Assembly: GCA_036971715.1 (NCBI GenBank)
Contig: JAVHJL010000008.1
Span: 2,914,001 to 2,978,000, forward strand
Length of the DNA: 64,000 bases
Origin: Arthrobotrys musiformis
Taxonomy: Eukaryota > Ascomycota > Orbiliomycetes > Orbiliales > Orbiliaceae
Direction: 5' to 3'
The position numbers and the translations under genes are program-made. How positions within the stretch are numbered: the stretch's first letter is position 1; the number at the start of each line of letters is the position of its first letter. This document shows positions 1 to 10,364 of this stretch, piece after piece. Under the pieces are notes generated by a model. It was not told the DNA's origin, did not search any database, and saw only the letters and a program-made list of their open reading frames with translations.

Positions 1-235
1 ACGTACAGGATGGTGTAAGAAAATAAGGAGATTACACATTCGTGGATCCCAGTGAAAGTGAGTACGGGCAACAGAACTGAGATCGTGTAAAACTTGTAAA
101 AATGAAAACTGAAACATGCGAGTAGTGAAGAAAACAGGGGATTAGTAAAGAAATATGTAAAGCTTCGCCGAAGAAAAAGGAAAGTCCGAAAAGAAAAGTA
201 AAAGTTGTCTGGTGTGAAAAACTTCATGTCGTTGA
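1..235. other. 3' flank of first gene
   Basis: This stretch lies downstream of the minus-strand gene that ends at 236. It is A-rich and purine-rich on the plus strand. No coding signal or RNA gene was recognised. Confidence 0.5.
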
Positions 236-1312
236 CTAGCAACTACAGCAGTCAGCCCCATCACAGCACGGATCATCGTCGGAATGGCCACAAGGGCATT
301 TCTGGACTACCTTCGTAGTGAGTCGATTGCATGAACGACTACCAGATGAGGGCTTTGAAGCGGACCCTGAGACCTTAGTCGAACGAGTGCTAGGCTTTGA
401 CTTGTGGTTGGGTCGGGCAGCTGTGGCCAAAGACTTGAGAGGTTTCTTGACATAAACCGGATTGTTTGTGATGGTGTTGTTGAGAACCGGTTGGCTGAAG
501 TCGGGCTGGTACGAGGTGAACTGTCCGGCGAAAGGACTGGTGAAGGCATCACTATCGACTGCTGGAGCAGAGTCGAGCAAGTACGGGGTGCCGTGGTTGA
601 CAATTGTATTGTTAACCAAGGGGCCATTGATCGTCGGACCACTGGACTGGACTGGATTTTGTTGGCCCTGTGGGGACCAAGCACTGGCACGGCCAGCACC
701 AACACCGCTGTCAATGTGACGCGCGCCTAGAAGCTGATCGGCGAAACCACTGGTGGCACTGGAGATCGTTTGGCCGAAGAATCGACCGTTGCGATCAGTG
801 GTGTAGAGGATACCGTCCTTGTCAATGAAGGCCAAGGACTCCCCATGTTCGCCCGCGATGGTTACCTTGTAGGCGGGTCTGATGGCAGCGTTTTGTTGTT
901 GGCTTCCATGGAAGAAGCCGGTTGTTGGCATCGGTGCCACTGGTGCTGGTGTCGGCATAGGTGCAGGCGCAGGGGCTGGTGCTGGTACCGGTGCGTAGAC
1001 CGGTTGGGTAAAGGTTGGTGGGTCTCCCCAGTCATCAGAGTGATGGCCATGACCTCGGCGTTCTGGGCGTCGAATTGGGATAGGCTCAGGGCGCCTATAG
1101 CCGTCTTCAGGGACGTAGTACCTGAAGTCGGGGCTAAGCCCCCTTCGGGTACTAGTCTGGTGACCGCCATGGTCGGCGGCAAGGGCCCTGTGAGCTTCCT
1201 CGTCGGCGTGGGCGGCCCGGAAGGAGACCCCTTCTTGGTTGACCACAAACCTGGGGTTTCGGACAACGCCTGTGAGGCTCCACTCGTAGTCGTCGTGCTT
1301 TCCACGGCTCAT
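236..1312 (-). CDS. Hypothetical protein with Cys-rich C-terminus
   Basis: Uncharacterised protein of 358 residues; no family was recognised. The start is the ATG at 1312, because the longer frame begins only with a TTG. The middle holds a Pro/Ala tract (about residues 110-130) and a segment resembling a small conserved domain (EHGESLAFIDKDGILYT). After this come two related NNTI(V/T)N motifs and a Lys/Ser-rich linker. The last 33 residues carry eight cysteines in CPC, CC, CC and CSC clusters, which suggests metal binding or disulfides. No signal peptide is visible. A 66-nt intron (1389-1324; GTAAGT donor, CAACAG acceptor) probably lies in the 5' leader just before the start, and a second GTAAGT donor sits at 1785. 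Function is unknown. Confidence 0.7.
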   Translation of the reverse strand: MSRGKHDDYEWSLTGVVRNPRFVVNQEGVSFRAAHADEEAHRALAADHGGHQTSTRRGLSPDFRYYVPEDGYRRPEPIPIRRPERRGHGHHSDDWGDPPTFTQPVYAPVPAPAPAPAPMPTPAPVAPMPTTGFFHGSQQQNAAIRPAYKVTIAGEHGESLAFIDKDGILYTTDRNGRFFGQTISSATSGFADQLLGARHIDSGVGAGRASAWSPQGQQNPVQSSGPTINGPLVNNTIVNHGTPYLLDSAPAVDSDAFTSPFAGQFTSYQPDFSQPVLNNTITNNPVYVKKPLKSLATAARPNHKSKPSTRSTKVSGSASKPSSGSRSCNRLTTKVVQKCPCGHSDDDPCCDGADCCSC

Positions 1313-2005
1313 CTTTGCGGTAACTGTTGTCAAATTTCAGCATATGTCCGGTGGTTTTTCGTTGGGAGATTGGATGGGAAAGTACTTACTTGGCTTGAAA
1401 GATGGGCCGAAAGGCTGGATGGAAGCTGGGGAGGAAGGTATGGTTAGAAACTTGAAACTTACTACCCTAACGGGCCTAGGTGAGAAAAAATGGGAAAAAA
1501 TGGCAAAAGATGGCACAGGATGGGAGGATATGGCAGGGAGATAAGGGAAGGGATACAGGAGGGGAAGATGATGATACAGGACATAGATTTGAAGGGAAAG
1601 AAGGAGAGAACATGGGAAAACGAGCTAACTAAACAAGATCTAGGAAAGGAGAATACAAGAATGGGAAGATACATGAAGTTGAGGGTAAATATGGCAGATA
1701 GATGGCAATGTGTAGATGGTGATGATAGATGGTGAAGGAAAGAGGGAGAGAAGAGAAGAGAAGAAGAGAGGGGAGAAGGACTTACTGTTTTGTGGAGAGA
1801 AGGTTGGCAACGGTCGTGCGATGACAGCTACGTTGTGCGAAGGGATGCGAAGAGCAACGTGATGAGAGCGATGACGGACAGCTGTGACTGCTTCTCGGCA
1901 GAGTCTCGAATAGATTCTCGGCAGGCGGGGCAGATGCGGAAACAAAAGTGGGTGTGCGGAGGGAAGAGAAGGAAGGAAGAAACGCCGAGACGGAGGGCGT
2001 CGTCG
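1313..2005 (-). promoter_or_regulatory. CT-rich leader with 5'UTR introns
   Basis: On the minus strand this is a long pyrimidine-rich leader, with CTTCTCTTCTCTT-type tracts around 1735-1775. It carries two good splice donors, GTAAGT at 1785 and at 1389. The second pairs with the acceptor ending at 1324. The acceptor of the first intron was not resolved. Confidence 0.45.
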
Positions 2006-2014
2006 CCTTTTATA
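2006..2014 (-). promoter_or_regulatory. TATA box
   Basis: A perfect TATAAAAGG on the minus strand. It predicts transcription starting near 1975-1980 and leading through the CT-rich leader into the gene that starts at 1312. Confidence 0.55.
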
Positions 2015-2745
2015 GTCCGAATTCCAGAGACCCGCAACAACAACGCGGTGCCCAAATCAATGCATATTATATCGCCGAGCAGCTTCACACAGATGCTTCA
2101 TTGGGCCTGTGGGAGTGCTGCAATCTACCGCCCCGGTCTCAGATCTGCCGCCCTCCCATGGTACCCCCATCTGCCACTGCCACTGGTCTTGCGCGGCCAT
2201 GATGCTGGTACCGGTCAACACCACCCCATGGCGACAGCTACAGCCCGTTTCCGTCCAATTGATTCATTATCTAGATATCATAACCTCGGGGAGGTGCCAG
2301 AAATGCAATAGGGCCTTCATTATTACTATGCAAGTATTCACTATGCTACTCGTTGAGAGACTAGTTGATTCTAACTAACCAAATTCCCACAAATCGCAAA
2401 TGCATCAAACATTATTCACAGCTCGCCAGCTCAAGTTTAAACAGACACACAAAGAAAGAGAGACGCCTCCCTGCTCTTTATAAACTAATGCCTACGGCGA
2501 GGCCTTGATAGTGGATATTAATGAATTAATGATGGGACATCGCCATCGTACATTCTCTTCTTCCTCCTAGTCCGGGTTGTTCTCGGCCTCTAGTCATTTT
2601 TCTAGGCCCATAACCCTTCCGGCTCCCGTTCTCATTTCTCTGTCCCTCTTCTCCATCCCCGCCGTGAAATCTCGTTGACGGTATCAGGATCCCTTCCTTC
2701 CTTCCTTTCAGCATGTTGGTCGACCTCATGCACAAATCCCGACAC
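2015..2745. other. Intergenic, nothing recognised
   Basis: Upstream of one minus-strand gene and downstream of the next. Only short shadow frames are present; no RNA gene or repeat was seen. Confidence 0.4.
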
Positions 2746-3636
2746 TTATTCCTGAGCCACCCTCTTAACTCCCGTATTCACCGGACCACCACCACCCTTA
2801 CGCCTCAATGGAGTCTGAGGTTTTGGGTTTGCTCGCCCGGCCTCGGGGCTGTCCCGTCGCCTTTTGACGATAGATCTGGGATCCCGTCTCGGGCAAATGA
2901 TATACCCTGTCTTTGGGTCCCTCGGCAATCTTTTCTCCGCCAAATCCTTCACCCAAACCCTATGCGCCTCCGCTCGGTCCTCAAGAATTTTCATGTTGTA
3001 GTTGCAGTTGATGAAATCGCATAGTTCTACGATTCTAGTCGCACATTCGAAAAAGCTCCCGCGCTTGATCTCGGTGAAAATCCCCTTCTCGAACCAGCCC
3101 TTCATTTGGAAGTATTTTGCCACCCGGAAGATGTATACCGGTATATCCCTTCTAATAAGGTCTTCGAGGGCGAATAGCATCTGCGTGCGGCCTTTGAGAA
3201 GTCCGGCCAATGCATCCTCCGGCTCGACGGCGGTGAACAGCCACCCAATTATTTGAATAGGTATGAACTCCAGAGCAAGAACCTTCAGCGATGGAAAGAT
3301 TCTGGAAAAATACCTCAAATCGTCGTTGAGCTTCGTGTTATCCCTGTAATACTTGTCGCGAAGCCAGGTGGAGGTAAGTGTCGGTGGGCTACCGAGTTCG
3401 GCTTTCTCACGTTCGGTTTGGATGATGCGTATGCAGTATTCTTGGAGGCATGTGCCGAATTCCTTCAGTTTGGCGATGTCGGCACGGAGGGTGCTGATGT
3501 GGAACGGGAAGACTAAGGCGGGGATACCGGGCTCCAGTGGGGTGGGGAGAGGTAAGGTTTGCTTCCAGTCAGTCGACTGCGGTATAGCTCCATTCGCTTT
3601 GTGGCCGGGTCCTTCTCTAGGTTGTCCCATGGCCAT
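2746..3636 (-). CDS. Hypothetical protein, basic C-terminal tail
   Basis: Open frame of 296 residues with protein-like composition. A predicted helical, partly hydrophobic core runs over about residues 45-215 (for example LIRRDIPVYIFRVAKYF). A basic, Pro/Arg/Gly-rich tail (RRRDSPEAGRANPKP) follows. No family was recognised. The ATG at 3636 is the first in this exon. An upstream frame (4030-3795) could be a 5' exon: a donor AG|GTACGA at 3794 and a CAG acceptor ending at 3653 would join in phase with no stop, through a 142-nt intron and adding 84 residues. That exon is unproven, so it is not part of the called span. Confidence 0.6.
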   Translation of the reverse strand: MAMGQPREGPGHKANGAIPQSTDWKQTLPLPTPLEPGIPALVFPFHISTLRADIAKLKEFGTCLQEYCIRIIQTEREKAELGSPPTLTSTWLRDKYYRDNTKLNDDLRYFSRIFPSLKVLALEFIPIQIIGWLFTAVEPEDALAGLLKGRTQMLFALEDLIRRDIPVYIFRVAKYFQMKGWFEKGIFTEIKRGSFFECATRIVELCDFINCNYNMKILEDRAEAHRVWVKDLAEKRLPRDPKTGYIICPRRDPRSIVKRRRDSPEAGRANPKPQTPLRRKGGGGPVNTGVKRVAQE

Positions 3637-5074
3637 TTGATGTGTTTGGGCTCTGCCCTTCCGTTAACCTCTCAACGGGCAGTAAGTGCTCGACGATTAG
3701 TGATATAGGTGCGATTGTTTGGTTGCGTTCGGATTTTTCGTCACTTCAGTGGAAGGTTGGCGAGAGGAGGTCGATGATGGTAGTTGTTTCGTACCTGCTT
3801 TCAACAATTTGGATCAGTCGGATGGGACTTCTGGACGCGAGGCTATGACAGGTCAATATATGAGGCCGATCTAGGTCTTTGAACTTGCGACTGTTTTTAG
3901 TGACGGACCTGCGATCTACCCACAAATACCACTGTTCCACCATAAAGACCCTCTCGAACGCGTTCGGAGTTGGCCAGTTAAGTTGTAAGATCGTAGGAAA
4001 GCATGCACAGATAACTCGGTTTTGATTCATCCTTTGTGGACTTGTCGTGAATATTAGTCTTAGCTAGTTGATGCTATTATTACATAGTTTGTGCGCGAAT
4101 TCGATTTTGAAAGGTTTCATGAAGATCCTACCGAGAGCACGTTCCAGAGAGTGGATACCTCGTGGTTTTCTGCGTGTGTAACCATCATCGTGGGGTCTGC
4201 CTTGAGACGACATCCCCAACGCAAGAAACAGCCTCGTTCTGTTGCATTTTAGCAACGGAGGGAACGGAGGATTCAGCGAAGCCAGTCCATATATTTTTGC
4301 TTATGGAATCGTTGTAGACGAAACTTAGTATTTGATTGTCTTAGGCTTCTTCTAAGTATGATGGTAGATATTTAAGTGGTATTCATTAACAAATTTCTTT
4401 TGTCTCGGGCAGTGTCATGTATCCATCAATTGGTCTTGCAATAGTTTATTATTTTATTTCTGAGGGCACGGCCAGCCGAGGCGTCGCGCTTCCCGATCAT
4501 CAATTAAACGGAGCACGCATAGCGCGAAAATGAGTTATAGGCGATCTCATAACGTATCATTCCTAAAGGGATTTCGGGCCTGAAGACTTTGGTTAGTTAC
4601 GCTTAAATCAAATCTAACCTTCAATCTCGTACTTGATTTACCGCCCGCATGCGGTGCAATTGGATGCGTTGATCTCATATGTCGCCAGATGGTAGCAGAG
4701 CATGTCCGCGAGCTTAAGATCTCGAGGTACAGGTACACGGATACTTCCGATTTAAAGGGGCTTCCTAGCACCAGCATATTGCCCTAGATGCAGGGATATT
4801 GTGTACCTTGACCTGGAAAGCGGGGTCACGTCACACCTCAACTCGCGATAAATGTTGCCTGTCGTTGGATATCAGTCTGCGTATACATGTGCAAATAGTT
4901 TCCCATTAGTCGTCGCCCAATGAGAACTATATATTCACCAGCCCAATTGAAGTGTGAATGTTCTGCATCCTAAGGGCTAGACCTGCTTCAAAGAAACTGG
5001 AGTTAAATTTATTATATTTTTGTCTAGTCAATCGAATCAGTATTTAATAACCCAGAGCAGAGGAAAGCAACCAA
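3637..5074. other. Intergenic, possible 5' exon
   Basis: Holds the possible minus-strand 5' exon at 4030-3795 described for the neighbouring gene. The rest (about 4050-5070) has no convincing reading frame and is the upstream region of the deaminase gene, with an AT-rich stretch near 5005-5050. Confidence 0.4.
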
Positions 5075-6879
5075 ATGGCGAAGCGAAAGAATAAAACCAA
5101 AGCTCCACGTACCTCCCCACGTTCCTCCCCACGTTCATCCCCACGTTCCCCGCCACATTACTACCCTCCTCCGACCTCCCCGACCAGGACTGAACCCCCG
5201 AAAAAGCGGGGCAGACGAGACTCAGTCTCAACTTCTTCATCTGAAACGTGCCCTCCGCAAGTGGGCGAAAAATTATGGAATAGGTTCTATGAACCTCTTA
5301 TTCTACTGACGGCATACGCCGGGAAATCACAAGGCCAGCAAATCAGATCCCGCGAAGACGAACAATGGCCCAACGGCAACCAGGAGCTGAAGAAGCAGTT
5401 TCTAGACCAGCTGGCATACATATGCCACTATTCGACGGGCGGAGATACTGTCTCTGCTATCGCGATCCAGGGCGGCCCCGAGCCTACGTATTGGGTAGCT
5501 AGCAATACCGATAAAGGGGCTAAAATCGTCCCATTTCTTACGAAGGTTTTACGGAAACTTGAGAAAGTGTATCATGCGTCGGAAAAGAGAAGGGATAAAT
5601 TGCAGGAAGAGATTTACGACGAGATTCTGGGATTCTGTTACCAGAGATTAGCCCTCTACAAAAAGAGACTACAATGTGAGATACGGAAATGCCTTAAGAT
5701 TAGGCAACTTCAAGCAGAGGATACAGAAGGTTCGGTCTCGCCTCTTAGTATTTTGAAGCTATTGGAGGTTAACTATCAGCCCTGACGTCACAAAATACGG
5801 AGTTAGATGCCATCAAATTGAAGGCCTGGTTAGCCTCATTCTGTGACGGCGAATTGGACATAAAGTCGTTAAGCCGGCTCTGCTACGCCGCTAGAGTATC
5901 GGAAGAGTTAGAGAGTGTTAGGAGGCGGGCAGAAGAAACGAACGTACGGCAGAACCGCTCCGACGGTGGTAAATACGGCCAGGTCAGGCACTTTATTGGA
6001 CGTTTGGGTTCCCATTTTAAGGCCGCCCGCGTCCTAGTCGAAGTTGGCCGTCATCACCCTCGGTTGTTCTTAAACTTTTCGATACGTACCGCAGCCTCAC
6101 ATCCAAAATTTACGCCCCCGGCCTACCGATCGAAGTCATCGATAAATGGCATAATTAACAGAATGCTTACTGACCCCTCCCTGTGCAAACAATATCAGAG
6201 TGAAGTGAATTCACAAGATGAAAAGCTTGGCCTGGAATTACAGTCAGCCATCGAAGGGGCGTACAAGGACGCTACACTTAAACTCAGAGTCCACGCTGAG
6301 GTAATTATGCTGGACCTTTTCTATCGCGAGCGTCTTCCGTTCTGGGATGGGATATGCTACATCGGCGTCAGCAAACCTTCGTGTTTCCTCTGTTATCGGT
6401 ATTTCCAGGCCCACACCCTCAAGGTACAAACCTCGGGTTGTAGCAATAATCTCTATATACAATGGCAGCCTCCGTACATCCAAGATGAGTCACCCTCCTC
6501 GGTCAAGGAGCAGGAAGATATAATGAACAGAATGCTCCGTGGGGTTCGAGAGTTTGTTTTGGACAAGATCGTCCCAAATTATCAGGGACTCAAATCCCAC
6601 CCGGATTCTACAACGGGGATCGAAACTCTCCTGAGCGTACGTAGGACTTCTCCGTCTCTACAGCTTTCGCAAAACGCTTTTACGCGGATCCTATCGTCCG
6701 ATTCTGTGGAGGATGATTACTCTAGCTCTTCGCCGCAAAGGTCACCGTCTTTTGATTTCAGCGACGCCTTTCAAGCGTTTAACGAATCTATGAGCGGACC
6801 GAACGATGATACATCCATAGAGTCCTTGGACCAAGAAGCAGAAAGCTCAGACGGCGGTGGTGTATCTCTCTTCGGATGA
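5075..6879 (+). CDS. OTT_1508-like deaminase domain protein
   Basis: Predicted 581-residue protein of the cytidine-deaminase fold, OTT_1508-like family. Two open frames (5075-5785 and 5773-6879) join cleanly across a 59-nt intron at 5748-5806. That intron has a GTATTT donor, a CTGAC branch site about 20 nt before the acceptor, and a TTAG acceptor. The N-terminus is a basic SPRSSPRSS repeat followed by a KKRGRR stretch that could act as a nuclear signal. A helical region precedes the catalytic core: HAE at nt 6292-6300 and a PSC-x2-C motif at nt 6379-6393, the zinc-binding and proton-shuttle pattern of deaminases. The C-terminus is acidic and Ser-rich. In bacteria the family occurs as polymorphic-toxin deaminases; fungi carry many stand-alone copies of unknown substrate, perhaps nucleic acid. 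The intron is inferred; the alternative is a frameshift. Confidence 0.72.
5108..5155 (+). repeat. 12-bp coding tandem repeat, 4 copies
   Basis: Four imperfect copies of a CGTTCCTCCCCA unit within the deaminase gene, encoding R(T/S)SP-type tetrapeptides in the disordered N-terminus. Confidence 0.8.
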
Positions 6880-7356
6880 AGATAGAACTGGTGTCTCCTA
6901 TATGCCTCGCTACTTATGCTATCTTTTCTGTCATTTTTGATAATTAGCGTTCCCCATATCGTTCCAATTTCCCCCCTTGTGTAGCCTTTTTTCTTTTTCT
7001 CTTTTTTCAAAAAAACGAGATTGGTACACATCTCTACTATAACAGCTTGTCACGTTAGCTACGTTATCGAAAAACCAAATCGATTTAATGTCATGCATGA
7101 CGTTACAGCCGAAATGCATTATTTGGGTAGAGTTGTGTACTCCGCGATTGTAGGCGCTCTCATGATCACATATTAATATTAATATTTGATTCGCATCGAG
7201 TGAGATCTCCGGTATATGGATGATCTCAAAATACAAATGTTTAAATGGTTTAGGTAAAAATATGAAGATTTAACCAAATACTGAAAGGTTTAGGCCCTTA
7301 TTTTGGCTTCTGGGGGCGCATCATATCACCAACGGAGGCCAACGCCATTTGTTCTA
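6880..7356. other. Convergent 3' region
   Basis: Lies between two converging genes. It is AT-rich with a palindromic ATATTAATATTAATATT stretch near 7170-7190 and a T/C-rich run near 6985-7010, consistent with 3' ends. No gene was seen. Confidence 0.4.
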
Positions 7357-9141
7357 TTAGCGGCCTACAGCACCATACCAACAAAGACCCAATACCGCCC
7401 CAATGACGATAGCGAGGGCTGGAGGCACCTTAAACCATGCACTTTCCGCGTATGTAACAACGGCGATAACCACCCACCAAGGCTCTCGCGCAAGACTTTG
7501 TCCTCGATTCTCCTCTGCCGTCAGGTATCCGATTTCCCACAACCTATAGACAGCCGTAAACACCAATCCCACCGCTGTGGCATTAACTCCCCGAAGGATA
7601 TCGATCACCACTTTTTTCTTGCGGAGAATCCTCCAAAAACTCTGTATTGCGACGGCTAACGTTATACCTGGAAAGAATATTCCGATGAATCCCAGGAATG
7701 CACCGAATATAGTTGGAAATTGAGACTTTTGCAACGCAAGAGAGCCCAAATATACTGCAAAGTTGAAATTGGGACCAGGAAAGGCCTGAATGATCGCGAG
7801 ACCAATGAGGAAGTCACGACTTGTCACCCAGCCTGGGTCCACCACATAGGAGCGAAGGAGTGGGATGACCACTGGCCCACCACCGAAGATGATGGTTCCC
7901 GCGAGATACATATTGGCGAATAGATCCAGTGCAAGCGGACGGACCTGGAGAGTACCCCTCACGGCGAGAATTGTGATAAAAGAAGCTTCAAGGATGGTCA
8001 GCAGTTGTCAGAAGGGTTCAAAAATTTACTGGCCGGCTTACCGAAGAAAAGGACTATAATAGCTACACCCACTTTCCCTCTGATTAAGTGTTGCTTGTGA
8101 CTAATTTCATCGGGTGAAGGCGCTACATCTGGGCACGTCCTCAGAGTATCGTCTGACCGGATCCCGTCGGCGTTAAGATCCCTAGAATCCCCCTCGCGAG
8201 TCCCCACATTCCGCCTTTGGACACCTTCGTGACTGTTTGGTCTGTCCTCCGGCGAAGCGACCTCGGCTGTTGTTGCTGTTTCTAGGTTTACGTCGGAATC
8301 TGGACCCTGTCTTTTACGACGCATCTTTGCCTTCAACCTCCCAATCCTTTGGCTCGCCCAACCGTCCCATAGTGCAGCTGTCAAGCCGCCCAATGCCATG
8401 AGAAGTGGAAAGTACCACAATGCATTATAGCAAAGACCTGCACAAGCCCCCGCAATGACTAGAATACGTGTTAACTTGTCGATAATCGTTTTTTCAGCAA
8501 GCTGGACGGCTGCTAAGGCGATTATCCCAACCGTGGAGGCGTTCAATCCTGACAAAAGAGGGTACACCGGGCCGGGGAGCACGTCGCTGATATTCTGGAC
8601 CCCAACGGATAGAGCGTACATGCCAATTGCGCCTGGCAGACTATACAGAATTGATTTGATTAGGGGTCTTTCATAAGACTACGGCAGGGCCCAGGGATGA
8701 GTTTCACTCTACCTCCAGATCAAGAACACAAAAATTGCTGGAATGAAGCCTGCATGGAGCAAAACCAAGCAGAATATCATCTTCGTGCTACCAGGCCCCG
8801 GTAGAGCCTGGCAGATAGCAAATAGTTCTTGATACTAGCGGTAAACACATGTTAGCTGTTGCGGTATATATTTCTTGTGAACGAGTTCTTACCGTCTGTT
8901 CATCGACCCATTTTTGCTTGCCGCCACGGCCTTCGACGAACCTCTGGTGAAGAATTTGAAAATGCACCGGCGGGCCACCGAACGCTGTGAAGCCGAGATC
9001 CCATGTTCGAAGGAAAACGTCAACCAATCGATTGGCGAGGGACTTGTTGTTAGCCTGGAATGGCGCTGTTTGGTTGCGGGTGCGTCGACGAAGATCGTGA
9101 AGGGCGGAAAGCCCCCTGCGGAGAGTATCGGGAACACTCAT
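7357..9141 (-). CDS. Chromate transporter (CHR family), two-domain
   Basis: Integral membrane protein of the chromate ion transporter family. The spliced product is 532 residues, the usual length of the long two-domain form. Exons are 9141-8893, 8834-8713, 8640-8042 and 7985-7357; introns are 58, 72 and 56 nt, and all joins keep frame. The N-terminal half carries the family signature (FTAFGGPPVHFQILH, then QALPGPGSTKM across the first splice). The C-terminal half repeats it (FGGGPVVIPLLRS and QAFPGPNFNFAVY). The halves are linked by a long hydrophilic loop rich in Arg, Asp and Ser. Family members export chromate, or exchange it with sulfate, and confer Cr(VI) resistance or sensitivity. The start at 9141 (MSVPDTL) is the first ATG after an upstream GTG-only extension. 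No sulfate or chromate gene lies next to it. Confidence 0.9.
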
Positions 9142-10062
9142 ATCTATGGACAAAACGACCTTAATTACTGTCTCTCCCACGGCATCTGCACATTTCACGC
9201 AAGAGAAAGTCGAGCGAATTCAATGTTTGTAACGCGAGACTAGCTATCGCTATTCAGTTGGGCGTGCCAAGGATCTCGCAATCGATCTCGAGCGAATGGG
9301 GAGCAGCCTGGATGTCACTTAATCTCGGCCAGATCGGCTAAACTTGCCGAAGAAAAGGCTTTCCCGTACACATGGCTTGGAGCCGAGGTGGTATTGGTGC
9401 AGGGCCCGACGTATCTGTTGGATTTTGTTTCACAATCGCGTTGCGGGCATAATATTTGGCAAGGTCAAAGCACAATCAATCGATTATTTTCGAATAGATT
9501 GATATAACATTATATTCCAGACGCCTATATGCATGCACATGGGTTTTTCAGCTCTTCCAGCTCCGATTACGATGGACTATTATTCAAAGGTGGCCATAGG
9601 CTCCGTCCTCTGGATCTCGGCCTCAATTTTCCCCGCTCTAGATCTAGTCCCTAGAATTTTGCAATTTTGGTGGTCGCACTGAGGATATACATGTGACTAT
9701 CAGGCGACAAAGGCGCCGTGGCTTTCATTCCGAAGTGCGTCCCAATAAATCACTACCTTATCAAGACGGATATTGTCGGTGGCGCCTGACTTTTCGGTAG
9801 TACGAGCGACAAGTATCCTATTTGGGTAATGGCTCCAAAGGGCTGATTGTTCCGGAGCGCGACGCTAGACGGTTGTGGTTCGCTTCGTTCAGTTACCCCA
9901 CAGCTTATTGGTGCTATCGCGAAAAGGAAGAGATGTTTTGTGATAATGGCTTGCATCGGGCTACGTGTACGAGGAAGCAGAGCTGAGTCTGTCTCGAGGC
10001 CAGACGGTGTGCTTAGAGCTGAGTGATATGGATTCTGTATCCGATTGGTTGGTGCCTTAACT
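9142..10062. other. Intergenic, nothing recognised
   Basis: Upstream region of the chromate transporter. A minus-strand frame at 10106-9753 overlaps the small frame at 10266-10063 and has no recognisable domain. No RNA gene or repeat was seen. Confidence 0.35.
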
Positions 10063-10266
10063 TCAGTATTCAGCTGAACTGTCGGCTCGGATTGTGACAG
10101 TTTCATGGCTGGCGACTTCGAAAGAATATACTGGTATGATATCGATTTCTTCAGAATCCAGACTATGAGTGATCGTGTATAAATAACGGTTAGTTTCCCC
10201 GCCAGAATTATTTTCTATCTTCATTACAATACAATCATCTCCATCAGTAACTTGAATACTATCCAT
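10063..10266 (-). CDS. Possible 67-aa small protein
   Basis: Small frame starting at the ATG at 10266. The product is acidic and strand-rich (IENNSGGETNRYLYT, then SFEVASHETVTIRAD), which reads more like real protein than chance. However, it lies antisense within the promoter and leader of the PI-PLC-like gene. No family was recognised. It could be a single exon, a gene remnant or an accidental frame. Confidence 0.3.
   Translation of the reverse strand: MDSIQVTDGDDCIVMKIENNSGGETNRYLYTITHSLDSEEIDIIPVYSFEVASHETVTIRADSSAEY
10178..10185 (+). promoter_or_regulatory. TATA box for PI-PLC-like gene
   Basis: TATAAATA about 185 nt before the ATG at 10365. It would place the transcription start near 10210 and give a leader of about 150 nt. 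Confidence 0.4.
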
Positions 10267-10364
10267 ACCATTACCATCTTGCAGATTCTTGTTTGCCACC
10301 TCCTTCTAAATACCTACTTAGGTATTTACTACGTCAATTATTTTTGCAATAAAATACATTCACG

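Noticed and set aside
770..1447. 225-codon plus-strand frame, Trp/Cys-rich
   Set aside because: It is the antisense shadow of the hypothetical gene at 1312-236; its odd composition comes from the Pro/Ala tract on the other strand.
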